From positions 1 through 64,000 of the forward strand of contig JAFSUN010000007.1 of NCBI GenBank assembly GCA_017445225.1: a stretch of 64,000 bases of DNA. Direction: 5' to 3'. Each line of letters opens with the position of its first letter. Positions within the stretch are counted from its first letter, which is position 1. The notes below the pieces were generated by a model, which did no database searches, was not told the DNA's origin, and saw only the letters and a list, made by a program, of their open reading frames with translations. Source of the stretch: Erysipelotrichaceae bacterium. Its GTDB lineage: Bacteria > Bacillota_I > Bacilli_A > Erysipelotrichales > Erysipelotrichaceae. Shown piece after piece: positions 17,887-26,819 of the stretch. The position numbers and the translations under genes are program-made.

Positions 17887-19531
17887 GATGGGACTCCCGG
17901 GCCTTAATGAGCAGTTCTCTGCTGGCAGCCAGTGCGGTTTCCGAGGTATTGGAACTGCTGAGAACGGCCAGTTCGCTGATGCGGGCAAACTCATCAAGTT
18001 CCTGAACTTCGGTAACGGTATCATCATCCTTCTGGGACTTGCTGATGCGGTAATGGTGATCGCCATGGGAAGCTACCATCGCCAGATGGGTAACGCAGAA
18101 AGTCTGAATGCTCTTTGAGATCTCATGCATCTTGACGCCGATGTTGAAGGCCACATAGCCGGAAACACCGGTATCGATCTCATCAAAGATGATCAGCCGG
18201 GTACCGTTTAGCCGGGCAAAGACGGTCTTTAACCCCAGCATCAGTCTCGACAGTTCTCCGCCGCTGGCCACGTCCTGCAGCGGTTTTAAGGGCTGTCCGG
18301 GGTTCATGCTGATCAGGAAGCTGACTGTATCAATTCCCAGGGAACTCGGCTTAGATTCGCTGAAAGCGACCTTAAAACGGGCCTTTTCCAGGTTCAGGTC
18401 CTTAAGCTGAGCCAGGATGTCCTTCTCCAGAAGCAGTGACTTCTGCCTTCTGATCTCGCTGACCTTAACGGCCCATTTCCGATATTCCTCAAAGGCTTTG
18501 TCAGTTTCCTTCTTCAGTTCTCTCAGAATGTCGTCGCGGTTTTCCGCTTCCTTAAGCTGCTGCTGGATCTCCTGTTTTCTGGCCAGCAGTCCTTCAATGG
18601 AAAGGTTGTATTTTCTTCTGATCCTCTGCAGGTCATAGAGCCGGCTGTTAAGGGCATCGATGTCCTCGAGGGAATAGTTATCCTTCTGCAGATAATCCAT
18701 CATGGTCTCATAGTCTTCATTGATGGCATAGTATGAATTGATGATGTTGCTGACGTTTTCACTGATCGGTGCAAAGTCATTCAGCCGGTCAGCCAGCCGG
18801 TTAAAGCTGTACAGACCGGAAAGAATGCCGTCATCACCGGCAAACAGTTCTCTGATCTCCTCAACGGTGTTCTGCAGTTTTTCCTTCTGACGGGCGATTT
18901 TGAGAGTTTCTTCTATCGCCTCGATCTCCCCCGGCTTGGGTTCAAGACTGCTTATTTCCTTCAACTGATAACGGAGCATTTCCAGCTGGACTTCACTGAA
19001 TTCATTATTGGTCAGATCATCATATCTGTCTTTTTTGGTTCTGTATTCTTTATACAGTCGGTTGAGCTCGTTCAGTTCCTTTTCGTCCTGACTGTAACGG
19101 TCAAGCAGACCGAGATGGTGCTTATCATTAAGCAGGTATTGGGAATCACGCTGACAGTGGATGTCGATGAATGGTGAAAGGCAGCTTCTGACGAAGCCTA
19201 CCGTCGCACTGCGCTGATTTACACGGGTAATGCTCTTGCCTTCCCGGGTGATCTCCCGGGTAACGATCAGGGTATCATCGTCATAGCCGGCTTCCCTCAG
19301 AAGAGCCGCCAGGCGCTCATCAACTTCAAAGGTTCCTTCGATAACGGCCTTATCACTGCCGTTTTTGACCATGGAAGCGGTCAGCCGGTCTCCGCAGAGA
19401 ATGCCGATGGCATCGATGAAGATGCTCTTGCCGGCTCCGGTCTCACCGGTAAAGACGCTGAAACCGTCATTAAAACTCAGATTCAGCTGATCGATGAGAA
19501 TGAAGTTCTTAATGTAAAGTGATGTCAGCAT
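17873..19531 (-). CDS. recN: DNA repair protein RecN
   Basis: An SMC-like ATPase of 552 residues acting early in double-strand break repair. Walker A GETGAGKS is at residues 29-36, a central coiled coil spans about 150-370, and the C-terminal half holds the ABC signature SGGELSR and the Walker B DEIDTGVSG. The length is normal. It follows tlyA by 6 nt. The arginine repressor gene often found between tlyA and recN in Bacillota is absent here. Confidence 0.95.
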   Translation of the reverse strand: MLTSLYIKNFILIDQLNLSFNDGFSVFTGETGAGKSIFIDAIGILCGDRLTASMVKNGSDKAVIEGTFEVDERLAALLREAGYDDDTLIVTREITREGKSITRVNQRSATVGFVRSCLSPFIDIHCQRDSQYLLNDKHHLGLLDRYSQDEKELNELNRLYKEYRTKKDRYDDLTNNEFSEVQLEMLRYQLKEISSLEPKPGEIEAIEETLKIARQKEKLQNTVEEIRELFAGDDGILSGLYSFNRLADRLNDFAPISENVSNIINSYYAINEDYETMMDYLQKDNYSLEDIDALNSRLYDLQRIRRKYNLSIEGLLARKQEIQQQLKEAENRDDILRELKKETDKAFEEYRKWAVKVSEIRRQKSLLLEKDILAQLKDLNLEKARFKVAFSESKPSSLGIDTVSFLISMNPGQPLKPLQDVASGGELSRLMLGLKTVFARLNGTRLIIFDEIDTGVSGYVAFNIGVKMHEISKSIQTFCVTHLAMVASHGDHHYRISKSQKDDDTVTEVQELDEFARISELAVLSSSNTSETALAASRELLIKARESHHEGN

Positions 19532-19537
19532 AACTGA

Positions 19538-20269
19538 TTACCTCTCATGTTTTTCCAGATGCAGCAGATATTCGGTATTGCCATCCTGTCCTTTGATCGG
19601 CGATACCATTTCCCCTTTTATTTTCAGACCAAGCTCTGCAGCCGTCTTCCGACACTCTTCAAGCTTTTCCTGCACCGCCTGATCATTGTTTACGATGCCC
19701 TTCTTATTGAGGTTGGCATTTCCCACTTCAAACTGCGGTTTGAACAGGATGACACAGCTCCCCTTCTCCTTCAGAATTTTACCGATGGCCGGAAGGATCT
19801 TGGTACAGGAAATGAAGGAAACATCCATGCAGATGAAGTCGATCTCTTCTTCAAAGTCTTCCCTGTTCAGATAGCGGGCATTGATCCCTTCCCGGGATAC
19901 GACCCGCTGATCGTTAAGCAGCGACGGATGCAGCTGCAGGTGACCGACATCATAGGCATAGACTCTTTTGGCCCCGTTCTGCAGACAGCAGTCGGTAAAA
20001 CCGCCGGTAGAAGCCCCAATGTCCAGACAGACGAGCCCTTCAAGGGGTATCTCAAACTGCCTTAGAGCAGCTTCAAGCTTATATCCGCCCCGGGAGACAT
20101 AACGGTTTTCCGGCATTTCCACCGTTATTTCATCAGAATGGCTGACTTCATAACCGTCTTTTTTGATGATCCGGCCATTAACTCTGATGTTTCCGGCTGA
20201 AAGAGCATTCTTGGCCTGAGAACGGGTGGGATAATATCCTTTTTCAACTAAGTAAAGAGAAAGCTTCAT
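19538..20269 (-). CDS. tlyA: TlyA-family rRNA 2'-O-methyltransferase
   Basis: A 243-residue protein with an N-terminal S4 RNA-binding domain (residues 1-60, ARSQAKNALSAGNIRVNG type) and an FtsJ-like Rossmann methyltransferase domain. CLDIGASTGGFTDC is the SAM-binding motif, and the K-D-K type catalytic region lies around DVSFIS and FKPQFE. The family methylates cytidines of 16S and 23S rRNA; older annotation calls it hemolysin. It lies between ispA and recN; no dxs gene separates ispA from it. Confidence 0.93.
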   Translation of the reverse strand: MKLSLYLVEKGYYPTRSQAKNALSAGNIRVNGRIIKKDGYEVSHSDEITVEMPENRYVSRGGYKLEAALRQFEIPLEGLVCLDIGASTGGFTDCCLQNGAKRVYAYDVGHLQLHPSLLNDQRVVSREGINARYLNREDFEEEIDFICMDVSFISCTKILPAIGKILKEKGSCVILFKPQFEVGNANLNKKGIVNNDQAVQEKLEECRKTAAELGLKIKGEMVSPIKGQDGNTEYLLHLEKHER

Positions 20270-20299
20270 AAAACGTATAACCTGAACTGATCTGAATTC

Positions 20300-21130
20300 C
20301 TAATAATCCCGGTCACGGACCTTGCTGATGAGAGCCTTCAGAGTCTGATAGTCAGCGATGGTATTGATTACTTCATCATAAAGGCGTTCATATAGTTCAA
20401 CGGCTTTCTTCTCTCCTAAAAGCGTAAAATACGTAGATTTATTGTTGGCGGCGTCAGAAGTGGACTTTCCCAGTTTGTCAGCGGATGAAACATAATCAAG
20501 GACGTCATCCTGGATCTGGAAAGCCACGCCGATCTTCAGTCCGTCTTCTTTCAGGACGTTTAGCAGCTCTTCCCTTCCGGCAATGACCGCTGCACACAGC
20601 AAGGGACAGGCTAACAGCTGGCCGGTCTTGTAGATGTCTATCTGATACAGATCGTCATATCCGGTATCACTGCGGTCAGTATAGTACATGTCCAGCTGCT
20701 GGCCCCTGATCATGCCGTTATGGCCGGCACATTCAGAGAGAATTGAAAGCAGTCTGACCTTGACATGATCACTGTAGGAAGAAGAATTGCTGACGACTTC
20801 AAAGGCCCTGGTAAGCAACCCGTCGCCGGCCAGTACGGCCGTCGCTTCATCAAATTTCTTATGGACGGTAAGTCTGCCGCGGCGGTAATCATCGTTATCC
20901 ATCGCCGGCAGATCATCGTGAATGAGAGAATAGGTATGGATCATCTCGATGGCGCTGGCGCAATCGTAACCCTTCTGCGGATCAACCCCCAGATCATTTA
21001 ACAGCGAAAGAAGCATCAGCGGTCTGATGCGCTTTCCTCCGCCCAGCAGAGCGTAGTTCATGGCCTCATCAACGCTGTTATTTTCACTGATGAGAGTTGC
21101 CAGGTAGTTTTCAAATGACTGTCTGTCCAT
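20300..21130 (-). CDS. ispA: Polyprenyl synthetase (farnesyl diphosphate synthase)
   Basis: A trans-prenyltransferase of 276 residues making farnesyl diphosphate from IPP and DMAPP. The first aspartate-rich motif is DDLPAMDNDD with the RRG that follows it, and the second is DDVLD. The start at 21130 (MDRQSFENY) lies 2 nt after the xseB stop codon; the longer frame upstream only overlaps xseB. Together with ispH at 30.3 kb it indicates the MEP isoprenoid route. It belongs to the nusB-xseA-xseB-ispA-tlyA operon. Confidence 0.93.
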   Translation of the reverse strand: MDRQSFENYLATLISENNSVDEAMNYALLGGGKRIRPLMLLSLLNDLGVDPQKGYDCASAIEMIHTYSLIHDDLPAMDNDDYRRGRLTVHKKFDEATAVLAGDGLLTRAFEVVSNSSSYSDHVKVRLLSILSECAGHNGMIRGQQLDMYYTDRSDTGYDDLYQIDIYKTGQLLACPLLCAAVIAGREELLNVLKEDGLKIGVAFQIQDDVLDYVSSADKLGKSTSDAANNKSTYFTLLGEKKAVELYERLYDEVINTIADYQTLKALISKVRDRDY

Positions 21131-21131
21131 C

Positions 21132-21326
21132 TTACTGCTCACCGTTATTGATCTGCTGCAGTCTTTCCTGGAAACCGTTGAGTTTCTCACTGCAGTATCT
21201 GGCCAGTTTCAGCCCTTCTTCATAGAGATTTATGCCTTCATCCAGTGAGCATTCATTCTTCTGAATGATGTTGGCGATTTCTTCCAGCCGCTTCATTGCT
21301 GCTTCAAAACTGATTTCCTTATCCAT
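21132..21326 (-). CDS. xseB: Exodeoxyribonuclease VII small subunit
   Basis: A 64-residue helical protein, FEAAMKRLEEIANIIQ...SLDEGINLYEEG pattern, which is the typical XseB two-helix hairpin. It assembles with XseA into the single-strand exonuclease. Its start overlaps the end of xseA by 8 nt and its stop is next to the ispA start, so all three are translationally linked. Confidence 0.93.
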   Translation of the reverse strand: MDKEISFEAAMKRLEEIANIIQKNECSLDEGINLYEEGLKLARYCSEKLNGFQERLQQINNGEQ

Positions 21327-22659
21327 GGTTCTCTCCTTTTTCGATCCTTAACGGCCGGCAGTCGATTCTGCCGTCCTGTAAGCGCAATGTCAGATCTTCA
21401 TTGAGATCGACTTCTTCTACTTTCTTGATCAGCTTTCCTCCCTGATAGCCCAGGGCATAGCCCCTTTTCAGCGTGTTGAGAGGATTTACCAATTCCAGTC
21501 GCTGTAACAGAGCATCATAGCGGTTCTCACTCAGTGAAAGCTTATGGGTTACCGCATTGTTCAGACTGTTGATCAGCAGGGTGATCCGGCTGCCGTTGTC
21601 ACTCACCCGCTGGCTTAAGGCCTTCTCAGCCTGCTGCAGCGAGTTAGAAGCCCGGTTACGGAAGTCATCCAGCATCTTCTCGCTGGAAAGCCGGAGGATG
21701 TTCTTATAACTGTTCAATTCACTTCCCAGAGCCTGGATCCTGAGACAGTAGGAGTCAAGTACGCTGTTGGTATAATCAAGCTGCTGGTAACTGTTATTCA
21801 GACGGTTTTCCATCATTTGTTCGATGATGTTCAGATAACCGCTGATCTGCGCCTGCACTTCCACCTTGTCAGGAACTGACTTCATGGCTGCCGCCGTTGG
21901 CGTAGCTGCCCGTAAGTCGGCTACCAGATCGGCAATGGTGATGTCCGGTTCGTGTCCGATGCCGGTTACCACCGGTAAGCGGGAGTTGTAGATATCAATG
22001 GCCAGTGACTCATCGTTGAAGCACCACAGATCTTCGATGCTGCCGCCGCCTCGGGCCAGGATGATCATGTCACAGTCACTTTGATTGGCTCTCTGCAGAG
22101 CATCCCGGATGCTGTTAACGGCTTCCTTACCCTGAACGATGGCACTGAATTCCACCAGCTGGGCTACCGGCCAACGCTTGGAAACGGTGATCCTGATATC
22201 CTCCAGACCGTGGGTGGTCCTGCCGCAGACCACGGCGATCCTTTCCGGATATGGCGGCAAGGGCCGCTTATGGGCTTCATCCAGATAGCCTTTTTCCTGC
22301 ATCCTCTCCTTGATCCGTTCAAACTGGATCAGGAAGTTTCCGATGCCGTAGGGCTGCATTTCCGTAACGATCAGCTGCAGTTCACCGCGGGTTTCAAAGA
22401 CATTGGCCGAGGCCCGGACTACTACCTCATCACCGTTTTTCGGCAGGAAGTTGACTGACTGGTTGTAGCCCCGGAACATGGCACAGTGGATCGAAGACTT
22501 TTCGTCCTTCAAAGAAAAATACCAGTGACCGGATGAGTGTTTTACCAAACCAACAATCTCACCTTTCACCATGGTATTTTTCAAATATGCATCACTGCTG
22601 AATTTATTATTGATGTATTTAATAAGATTGCTGACGGACCATGTTTCCTGCGTGATCAT
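21319..22659 (-). CDS. xseA: Exodeoxyribonuclease VII large subunit
   Basis: The 446-residue catalytic subunit. The N-terminal OB fold (residues 1-100) is followed by the nuclease domain with the conserved GRTTHGLEDI, GGGSIEDLWCFNDE and GHEPDITIAD segments, and a long coiled coil (about 260-400). It overlaps nusB by 4 nt (ATGA). Confidence 0.95.
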   Translation of the reverse strand: MITQETWSVSNLIKYINNKFSSDAYLKNTMVKGEIVGLVKHSSGHWYFSLKDEKSSIHCAMFRGYNQSVNFLPKNGDEVVVRASANVFETRGELQLIVTEMQPYGIGNFLIQFERIKERMQEKGYLDEAHKRPLPPYPERIAVVCGRTTHGLEDIRITVSKRWPVAQLVEFSAIVQGKEAVNSIRDALQRANQSDCDMIILARGGGSIEDLWCFNDESLAIDIYNSRLPVVTGIGHEPDITIADLVADLRAATPTAAAMKSVPDKVEVQAQISGYLNIIEQMMENRLNNSYQQLDYTNSVLDSYCLRIQALGSELNSYKNILRLSSEKMLDDFRNRASNSLQQAEKALSQRVSDNGSRITLLINSLNNAVTHKLSLSENRYDALLQRLELVNPLNTLKRGYALGYQGGKLIKKVEEVDLNEDLTLRLQDGRIDCRPLRIEKGENHG

Positions 22660-23036
22660 AAGCGATCCAGCACTCCGTTGATCAGCTTCGGAGCGTCCTC
22701 ATCACAGTAAAGCTTCGCTATTTCAATAGCCTCATTGATGATAACGGCCTTGTCTGTTTCCTTCCGCTTCAGTTCCTGGGCGCTCATCAGCAGGATGGCC
22801 TGTTCAATGACACCCAGACGGTCGAAATCCCAGGTTTCCGTCAGATTATCAACGATCTCCTGACGGAGCTCATCGATATTATTGATGGTTTCAATGGTGT
22901 TTTCGACGATGAAGGGAATGGAATCGCGGTCATCCATGTCGAGATTCTCTTCAAATAACTGGTCTAAATCCTTGTTTGTCAGAATATACTGATACAGACA
23001 TTTCATTATTCTGACTCTCATTTCACGTCTTTTCAT
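22656..23036 (-). CDS. nusB: Transcription antitermination factor NusB
   Basis: A 126-residue all-helical RNA-binding protein that joins the rRNA antitermination complex with NusE (S10). RREMRVRIMKCLYQY at the N-terminus and ETDKAVIINEAIEIAKLY near the C-terminus are the family hallmarks. It shares one base with the stop codon of the upstream Asp23 gene (TGATG). Confidence 0.94.
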   Translation of the reverse strand: MKRREMRVRIMKCLYQYILTNKDLDQLFEENLDMDDRDSIPFIVENTIETINNIDELRQEIVDNLTETWDFDRLGVIEQAILLMSAQELKRKETDKAVIINEAIEIAKLYCDEDAPKLINGVLDRL

Positions 23037-23383
23037 CAGTTGTTGTCTTTTCTTTCCCGGTAGAACCCTACCACGTTGACATTGACGACAATGTCCTTGA
23101 AGTCAGTCATGTACTTGATATTGAAAGAAACCTTTTCCTGCAGTACAGCCGAGATATCATTGATTCTGGCATCGGCATCGGCCAGTACTCTGACATCGAC
23201 GTAGATGATGCCGTTGACGACCTTGCAGGTAACATTCTTGTTGAGCTGGGTAGATTTGGCCAGTTTTACCCCTTCTGTTTCCCGGATGCTGACAGCAGCG
23301 ATCGATTCAAAAACTGCCTTTGACAAGCCGATCAGACCGGTATTATCTCCTGAATTCTTATATACTACATATTCCTGAGCCAT
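23036..23383 (-). CDS. Asp23/Gls24 family envelope stress protein
   Basis: A 115-residue Asp23-domain protein (GLIGLSKAVFESIAAVSIRETEGV, and VDVRVLADADARINDIS with VVGFY at the end). Family members coat the inner face of the membrane and take part in envelope stress or cell-wall homeostasis. It is the first gene of the operon through xerD, directly ahead of nusB, which is the usual place in Bacillota. Confidence 0.92.
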   Translation of the reverse strand: MAQEYVVYKNSGDNTGLIGLSKAVFESIAAVSIRETEGVKLAKSTQLNKNVTCKVVNGIIYVDVRVLADADARINDISAVLQEKVSFNIKYMTDFKDIVVNVNVVGFYRERKDNN

Positions 23384-23400
23384 ATTATCACCTCTTGTTT

Positions 23401-23429
23401 AATATACCATAAAACCCCTTCCGGGTAAA
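23401..23429 (-). promoter_or_regulatory. Promoter of the Asp23-nusB-xseAB-ispA-tlyA-recN-xerD operon
   Basis: On the minus strand TTTACC (23429-23424) is 17 bp from TATATT (23406-23401), followed by AAGAGGTG and the ATG at 23383. Confidence 0.55.
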
Positions 23430-23463
23430 TTCATATTAACCGGGAGCGTAGGTACTTTGCATT

Positions 23464-24198
23464 CTATTGGAAGATCAGAACGGAATCGGCCGTCAGCTGA
23501 TCAGTGAATCGGAAACTGCCGTTTTCACATTGCAGAAGATGCGACTTTCCTTCCACTGTTACTTCATATTTCCCGTTATCCGGAAGAATTCCCCGGCAGG
23601 AATAGATGTTGCCGTCATAGGAGGAAAAGGCCACCCGGTAGTCGTGATTAAGCTGGTAAAGGACCTTGTTCATCCGGCCCTTTCTGATCATCGGAATGAT
23701 CAGGGAACTGGAGACCTTTACGTTGTCGATCTGTACTTCATCGATGACCTTCAGGGCAAATTCTCTGTTAACGTCATTCCAGAGGGTTTCAGGAGTTCCC
23801 TGCGCCTTATAGCCATAGGAGAAGTCAAACCCGCAGACCAGGGTCCTGATGTTGAGTTTGTTCAGAAATCTTACGGTATCTTCCTTTTCCAGTTTCATGA
23901 ATCCCCGGTCAAAATCCAGCACATAGAATTCCTCAATGCCGAATTCCTTCATCAGTCTGATCCGCTCATTGATGTCGGTCAGGTGTTCATTTATCCGGTT
24001 GGGAAAGATGACATCGGATGGATCGGGAGAAAACAGCAAGGCCGCCGTTTTGACCTGATGTCTTTCAGCCTGTCTGACGGTTTCCCTTATCAGTTCCTGA
24101 TGACCGACGTGTACGCCGTCAAAGTTACCGATGCAGCAGCAGCTTTCGCGCAGGTTTTCGATTTTGTTCAGCGAGATGTGATGAACTGTCATTACCAT
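23464..24198 (-). CDS. ribF: FAD synthetase-like protein lacking an intact riboflavin kinase domain
   Basis: A 244-residue RibF homologue; the bifunctional enzyme is usually about 310. The adenylyltransferase half (residues 1-185) is complete with CIGNFDGVHVGH and VCGFDFSYGYKAQG. The flavokinase half is short and degenerate: the GRTLGFPTAN-type flavin/ATP-binding stretch is missing, and only YRVAFSSYDGNIYSCRG and LPDNGKYEV remain recognisable. It may make FAD from FMN only, or be regulatory. It overlaps truB by 7 nt and lies in the methionine transporter operon. Confidence 0.8.
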   Translation of the reverse strand: MVMTVHHISLNKIENLRESCCCIGNFDGVHVGHQELIRETVRQAERHQVKTAALLFSPDPSDVIFPNRINEHLTDINERIRLMKEFGIEEFYVLDFDRGFMKLEKEDTVRFLNKLNIRTLVCGFDFSYGYKAQGTPETLWNDVNREFALKVIDEVQIDNVKVSSSLIIPMIRKGRMNKVLYQLNHDYRVAFSSYDGNIYSCRGILPDNGKYEVTVEGKSHLLQCENGSFRFTDQLTADSVLIFQ

Positions 24199-25034
24199 AA
24201 CCCCCTTTTGCAGATGAAAACATCGTCATGGTATCTTTCGTAGGAAGCGATTACCTTTCCTTCATGGGTAATGAACACGAAGGAATAATCGGTGTCGATG
24301 CTGATGGGCTTGCCGTTCATGACGTCCGTTATATCCGTAACTTCAACGTAGGGATAATGATAGAGGACATCATAGGTATCGATCAGTTCAAATTCGCCCT
24401 TTTCGATCTGCTCTATTGAATAACTCTGAACCAGTGAATACTTATCGATCGCCGTGCGTTTCAGAGCGCTCATGATACCGATGGTTCCCAGTCTTTCAGC
24501 GATATCGGCGCACAGGGAACGGATGTAGGTCCCGCTGCTGCAGGCAACATCAAAGGTGATACGGCTGCCTTCATGACTTTCCATCTGAATGTCATGGATG
24601 GTTACTTCTACCGGTTCCCTTTCGATCTCCACGTTCTTTCGGGCCAGTTCATACAGTTTCTTACCGTTGATCTTCTTGGCGCTGTACATCGGGGGTAACT
24701 GCAGATAGGTTCCCCGGAAGCTGTTCAGTACTTCACTGATCTGTTGATCTGAATAAGCCGGTACTTCCCTTTCTTCCAGAACGGTTCCTTCCGCATCGAG
24801 GGTATCCGTCTTAATTCCAAGAGTCAGCTCTGCATGATACTTCTTGTCGTGAATGCTGATGTACGGCAGGATCTTGGTAGCCTTACCAATCGTCAGCATC
24901 ATCAGTCCCTCGGCCATCGGATCCAGGGTACCGGTATGACCGATCTTCTGGATCTTCAGAATGCCTCTTACCTTCTGAACGAGATCGTGGCTGGTATACC
25001 CCTTTGGCTTGTTTACCAGAATGATTCCGTCCAT
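24192..25034 (-). CDS. truB: tRNA pseudouridine-55 synthase
   Basis: A 280-residue TruB. MDGIILVNKPKGYTSHD opens the protein, and GHTGTLDPMAEGLM holds the catalytic Asp. LQLPPMYSAKKINGKKLYELAR and CSSGTYIRSLCADI are further family motifs. It modifies U55 in the T arm of tRNAs. Its start shares one base with the metI stop (TAATG), so it is translationally coupled to the methionine transporter instead of the usual rbfA/infB context. Confidence 0.95.
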   Translation of the reverse strand: MDGIILVNKPKGYTSHDLVQKVRGILKIQKIGHTGTLDPMAEGLMMLTIGKATKILPYISIHDKKYHAELTLGIKTDTLDAEGTVLEEREVPAYSDQQISEVLNSFRGTYLQLPPMYSAKKINGKKLYELARKNVEIEREPVEVTIHDIQMESHEGSRITFDVACSSGTYIRSLCADIAERLGTIGIMSALKRTAIDKYSLVQSYSIEQIEKGEFELIDTYDVLYHYPYVEVTDITDVMNGKPISIDTDYSFVFITHEGKVIASYERYHDDVFICKRGLW

Positions 25035-25738
25035 TAAAGGTTACCTTTCAGCCGCTTGTCGGACTTGATCGCCAGGCGGGTTCCTACGGTCTGAATCACC
25101 TGAACCAGGATGACCAGCAGGATGACGGCATAGATCATGATCGAATAGATGTAGCGGTTATAGCCATAGCTGATGGCGACCTTTCCCAGACCGCCGCCGC
25201 CTAAGGCACCGGCCATGGCCGTATAGGAAAGAACGTTGGTCAGCGTGATGGTAATGTTGGAAATCAGTGACGGTACACTTTCCGGGATCAGAACCTTGGT
25301 AATGATCTGGAATGGCGTAGCGCCCATGCTTCTGGCCATTTCAATGGAATTGACATCCACTTCTCTTAAGGATCCTTCGGTAACACGGGCTACGTATGGG
25401 AAGGAAGCAATGACCAGCGGGACCATGGCGGCCACGGTTCCGACGACGGTGCCGACGATCAGACGGGTAAGCGGCATGACGACGACCATCAGAATCAGAA
25501 ACGGTACTGACCTTAAGAGGTTGATGATCACATTGAGGATCTTCATCAGCCAGGAAGGCAGCGGCATGATTCCGTCCTTGTCACCGACCACCAGGATTAC
25601 ACCCAGCGGAATGCCGATCAGCAAGGCAAAGAAAGTGGAAATGAAAGTCGCGTAAATCGTCTCCCAGATGGCAGACGGGAAGGTTGCGGTTATGATCTCC
25701 CAGTTCTTGGGATCAAACATGAATAAGGTTTTAGTCAT
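25034..25738 (-). CDS. metI: Methionine ABC transporter permease
   Basis: The membrane subunit of a MetNIQ importer, 234 residues with five to six membrane segments and the EAA loop (REVDVNSIEMARSMGATPFQIITKVLIPES). The start at 25738 (MTKTLFMFDPKNW) overlaps the metN stop by 8 nt in ATGACTAA; the longer upstream frame lies inside metN. It is followed directly by truB. Confidence 0.93.
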   Translation of the reverse strand: MTKTLFMFDPKNWEIITATFPSAIWETIYATFISTFFALLIGIPLGVILVVGDKDGIMPLPSWLMKILNVIINLLRSVPFLILMVVVMPLTRLIVGTVVGTVAAMVPLVIASFPYVARVTEGSLREVDVNSIEMARSMGATPFQIITKVLIPESVPSLISNITITLTNVLSYTAMAGALGGGGLGKVAISYGYNRYIYSIMIYAVILLVILVQVIQTVGTRLAIKSDKRLKGNL

Positions 25739-26744
25739 CAAGGAATACCTCCTCGGCATAGACATCAGGCATCTGCATGAAGTAGCTGATGGTCTCAGCT
25801 ATGATGTTGCTGTCGCGCTTGATGCCCAGCAGCATGTATCCGTATACCTTGTCATCAACACTCTTGGTTGAGGCATAGGTGATGTTGGCTTCGATCCCCT
25901 TCTCCAGCGCCAGCCGGGCGATCATCGGGGTATTGGTAGCCTTGGCACCATTGAATACCAGACGGATGATGTGTTCATCCGGTTCGCTCTTTCTGAGGTT
26001 GTCAGCTGAGCCTTCCGGGAAGACCAGCCGCTTGGTAGCTTCGCTCTTGGGATGGGAGAAGACTTCTCCTACCGGTCCCTTTTCAGCGACGACACCGTTA
26101 TCCAGGATCGCCACATGACGACAGATCGATTCAACGACGTTCATCTGGTGAGTAATGACGATGACGGTGATGTTCAGCTTCTGATTGATCTCCCTGATCA
26201 GTTCCAGGATCTGGTTGGTCGTGGTCGGATCGAGAGCACTGGTAGCTTCATCGCATAACAGCAGTTTGGGATCGTTGGCGAGAGCTCTGGCAATGGCTAC
26301 CCTCTGCTTCTGACCGCCGGAAAGCTGACTGGGATAACTGTAGGCCTTATCTTTCAGACCGACCAGTTCCAGTAACTTGATGGCCTTTTTTTCCGCTTCA
26401 ACGCGGTTGATGCCGGCCAGTTCCATCGGGAAGCAGACGTTCTTCAGACAGTTTCGCTGCATCAGCAGATTGAAGCCCTGGAAGATCATGGCGATCTCCT
26501 TGCGCTTCTCTCTTAACTGCTTTTCCGATAACAGGCTCATGTCCACACCGTCAATGCAGACGGTCCCTTCACTGGGCTTTTCCAGCATGTTTATGCATCT
26601 GACCAGCGTGCTCTTTCCCGCTCCCGAAACACCGATGATGCCGTAGACATCGCCATCGGCAATATTCAGGGATACATCCTTGAGAGCGTAGATGTCGCCG
26701 CCTTCGGTCCGGAATTTCTTACTGATATTCTTAATCTCGATCAT
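25731..26744 (-). CDS. metN: Methionine ABC transporter ATP-binding protein
   Basis: A 337-residue ATPase of the methionine importer. Walker A GVSGAGKST, the signature LSGGQKQRVAIARAL and Walker B LLLCDEATSALD are in the first 230 residues. The C-terminal NIL (ACT-like) domain, about residues 260-337 (HIIRLVFNGAKATNTPMIA), binds methionine and inhibits transport when the cell is replete. The ATG at 26744 has GGAGGA 7 nt upstream. Confidence 0.94.
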   Translation of the reverse strand: MIEIKNISKKFRTEGGDIYALKDVSLNIADGDVYGIIGVSGAGKSTLVRCINMLEKPSEGTVCIDGVDMSLLSEKQLREKRKEIAMIFQGFNLLMQRNCLKNVCFPMELAGINRVEAEKKAIKLLELVGLKDKAYSYPSQLSGGQKQRVAIARALANDPKLLLCDEATSALDPTTTNQILELIREINQKLNITVIVITHQMNVVESICRHVAILDNGVVAEKGPVGEVFSHPKSEATKRLVFPEGSADNLRKSEPDEHIIRLVFNGAKATNTPMIARLALEKGIEANITYASTKSVDDKVYGYMLLGIKRDSNIIAETISYFMQMPDVYAEEVFLDD

Positions 26745-26756
26745 AGACGATCCTCC

Positions 26757-26793
26757 AGAAAACAAGTATCCTGACATTTACACATCAGGATAC
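26757..26793 (-). promoter_or_regulatory. Intercistronic hairpin between metQ and metN
   Basis: On the minus strand GTATCCTGA (26793-26785) pairs with TCAGGATAC (26774-26766) around a 10-nt loop, followed by TTGTTTTC. It looks like a weak terminator or an mRNA 3'-end stabiliser that would keep the binding protein in excess over the other subunits. The effect is inferred. Confidence 0.6.
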
Positions 26794-26819
26794 CATTTTA
26801 ACATAATTTTGTATGATTT

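Noticed and set aside
17887-18066. N-terminal extension of xerD
   Set aside because: It only translates recN in another frame and lacks protein-like features; the ATG at 17886 gives the usual XerD start.
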